64,000 nucleotides of DNA from Paenibacillus sp. NAIST15-1 (GTDB taxonomy: Bacteria > Bacillota > Bacilli > Paenibacillales > Paenibacillaceae): NCBI RefSeq assembly GCF_001894745.1, contig NZ_BBYF01000022.1, forward strand, positions 1 through 64,000, read 5' to 3'. Below, piece after piece: positions 63,468-64,000 of this stretch. The position numbers were made by a program, and so were the translations under genes. Below the pieces are notes generated by a model. The model worked only from the letters and a program-made list of their open reading frames with translations. It was not told the DNA's origin and made no database searches. Each line of letters begins with the position of its first letter. Position 1 is the stretch's first letter.

Positions 63468-63734
63468 TTAGACTGCAGAGGTTCCTGTACGTCTACGGTG
63501 GTTGCGATGTGCGGTTCGTTTTGTGTTTCGAATCATCATATAAATGCATAGCCCGAACAGCGGAGCGATGACCACAATGGTCGTCATGCCGACTGTAAAG
63601 AAGACAGAGTGTTCAATGCGGATGCTGTCGATAACAACCCATACTGACGAAGATAGGTGGAGTACGAGCGTTATCAGGAGCAGCCAGTCGCTATGGTTCG
63701 TTAACCAAGTTAGAAGTACCGTCCATTCCACCAT
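63468..63734 (-). CDS. Small membrane protein, PLDc_N-like
   Basis: An 88-residue protein with two membrane segments (about 14-36 and 44-66) and an Arg-rich C-terminal tail. The layout resembles the phospholipase D N-terminal (PLDc_N) membrane module found alone in many Firmicutes, though the match is not decisive. ATG 63734 has GGGGG 6 bases upstream; an ATG at 63767 has no ribosome site. A terminator follows. Function unknown. Confidence 0.65.
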   Translation of the reverse strand: MVEWTVLLTWLTNHSDWLLLITLVLHLSSSVWVVIDSIRIEHSVFFTVGMTTIVVIAPLFGLCIYMMIRNTKRTAHRNHRRRTGTSAV

Positions 63735-64000
63735 ATATCGCCCCCATATTCCTCGAAATAATGACATAAGCTGAGCAATTATGCAGCAGCGGACAATCGA
63801 GGAATCTTTTACTACTATTATTATAATTGAGGGAAGATTCGAATTTCCACGTCTTTATTGAGGTATAACCTTACAAATTCGTAAGTTATCGTATTATGCC
63901 ATAGATTGTCGATTAATTGTCCCTGCTATGCTTAGCTGTATCCCTAGGGCGCAAATAGGAAAAGGAGGTTGCAAAAGGCGGGCGTATACCGGATAATTTA
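63735..64000. other. AT-rich end region
   Basis: No gene is supported in the last 266 bases. A CTTAC/GTAAG inverted repeat lies near 63869-63884. An AAAAGGAGG ribosome-site-like sequence at 63960-63968 suggests a gene may start at the very end, but its start codon is not clear within the window. Confidence 0.4.

Overview
The window looks like a chromosomal segment of a spore-forming, flagellated Bacillales bacterium, most likely a Paenibacillus relative; the species cannot be told from the sequence alone. The main reasons are the order rRNA operon end - guaB - dacA - pdxS - pdxT - serS - tRNA-Ser, which in Bacillus subtilis lies close to oriC, the block ywhD / pbpG / speE / speB, a small acid-soluble spore protein gene, strong AGGAGG ribosome binding sites with many GTG and TTG starts, and classic stem-plus-T terminators.

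Layout. 1-7000: 23S rRNA end, 5S rRNA, guaB (GMP synthesis), dacA (cell wall), pdxS/pdxT (pyridoxal phosphate synthase), serS and a tRNA-Ser(UGA). 7000-10700: a cluster of small genes including sspP, a YitT-type membrane protein, a lipoprotein and a GntR regulator with its own operator. 10850-16000: tadA, a dense cluster of seven DnaA boxes directly upstream of a sporulation-type sensor kinase, and motAB with a sigma-D promoter. 16000-20700: a sulfonate-type ABC uptake operon with an acyl-CoA-dehydrogenase-like flavoprotein and an unusual leader. 21000-35300: accessory genes (acetyltransferases, rhodanese, an ECF sigma factor fused to a VOC domain, TetR with a hydrolase, an oxidoreductase, an APH-fold kinase, a NUDIX protein, a MarR/quinone reductase pair, a PAF-acetylhydrolase-like lipase).

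35300-46900: an ArsR-controlled four-domain CoA-disulfide reductase/rhodanese/TusA/DsrE protein, a PLP-binding protein, an ECF sigma/anti-sigma pair next to a solute-binding lipoprotein, and an ABC transporter with a two-component system of the YvfRSTU type. 47000-64000: a NlpC/P60 hydrolase under a c-di-AMP riboswitch, an M1 peptidase, YwhD, malic enzyme with a LysR regulator, a small ORF plus terminator in front of an ABC-F ATPase, pbpG with a sigma-G-like promoter, the spermidine genes speE/speB, an alpha/beta hydrolase and a MraY-like transferase with a changed histidine motif.

There is no insertion sequence, integrase, prophage or CRISPR array that I can recognise. The most notable unexplained signals are the DnaA-box cluster, the sigma factor-VOC fusion, the possible attenuator before the ABC-F gene, and several leader structures that look regulatory.
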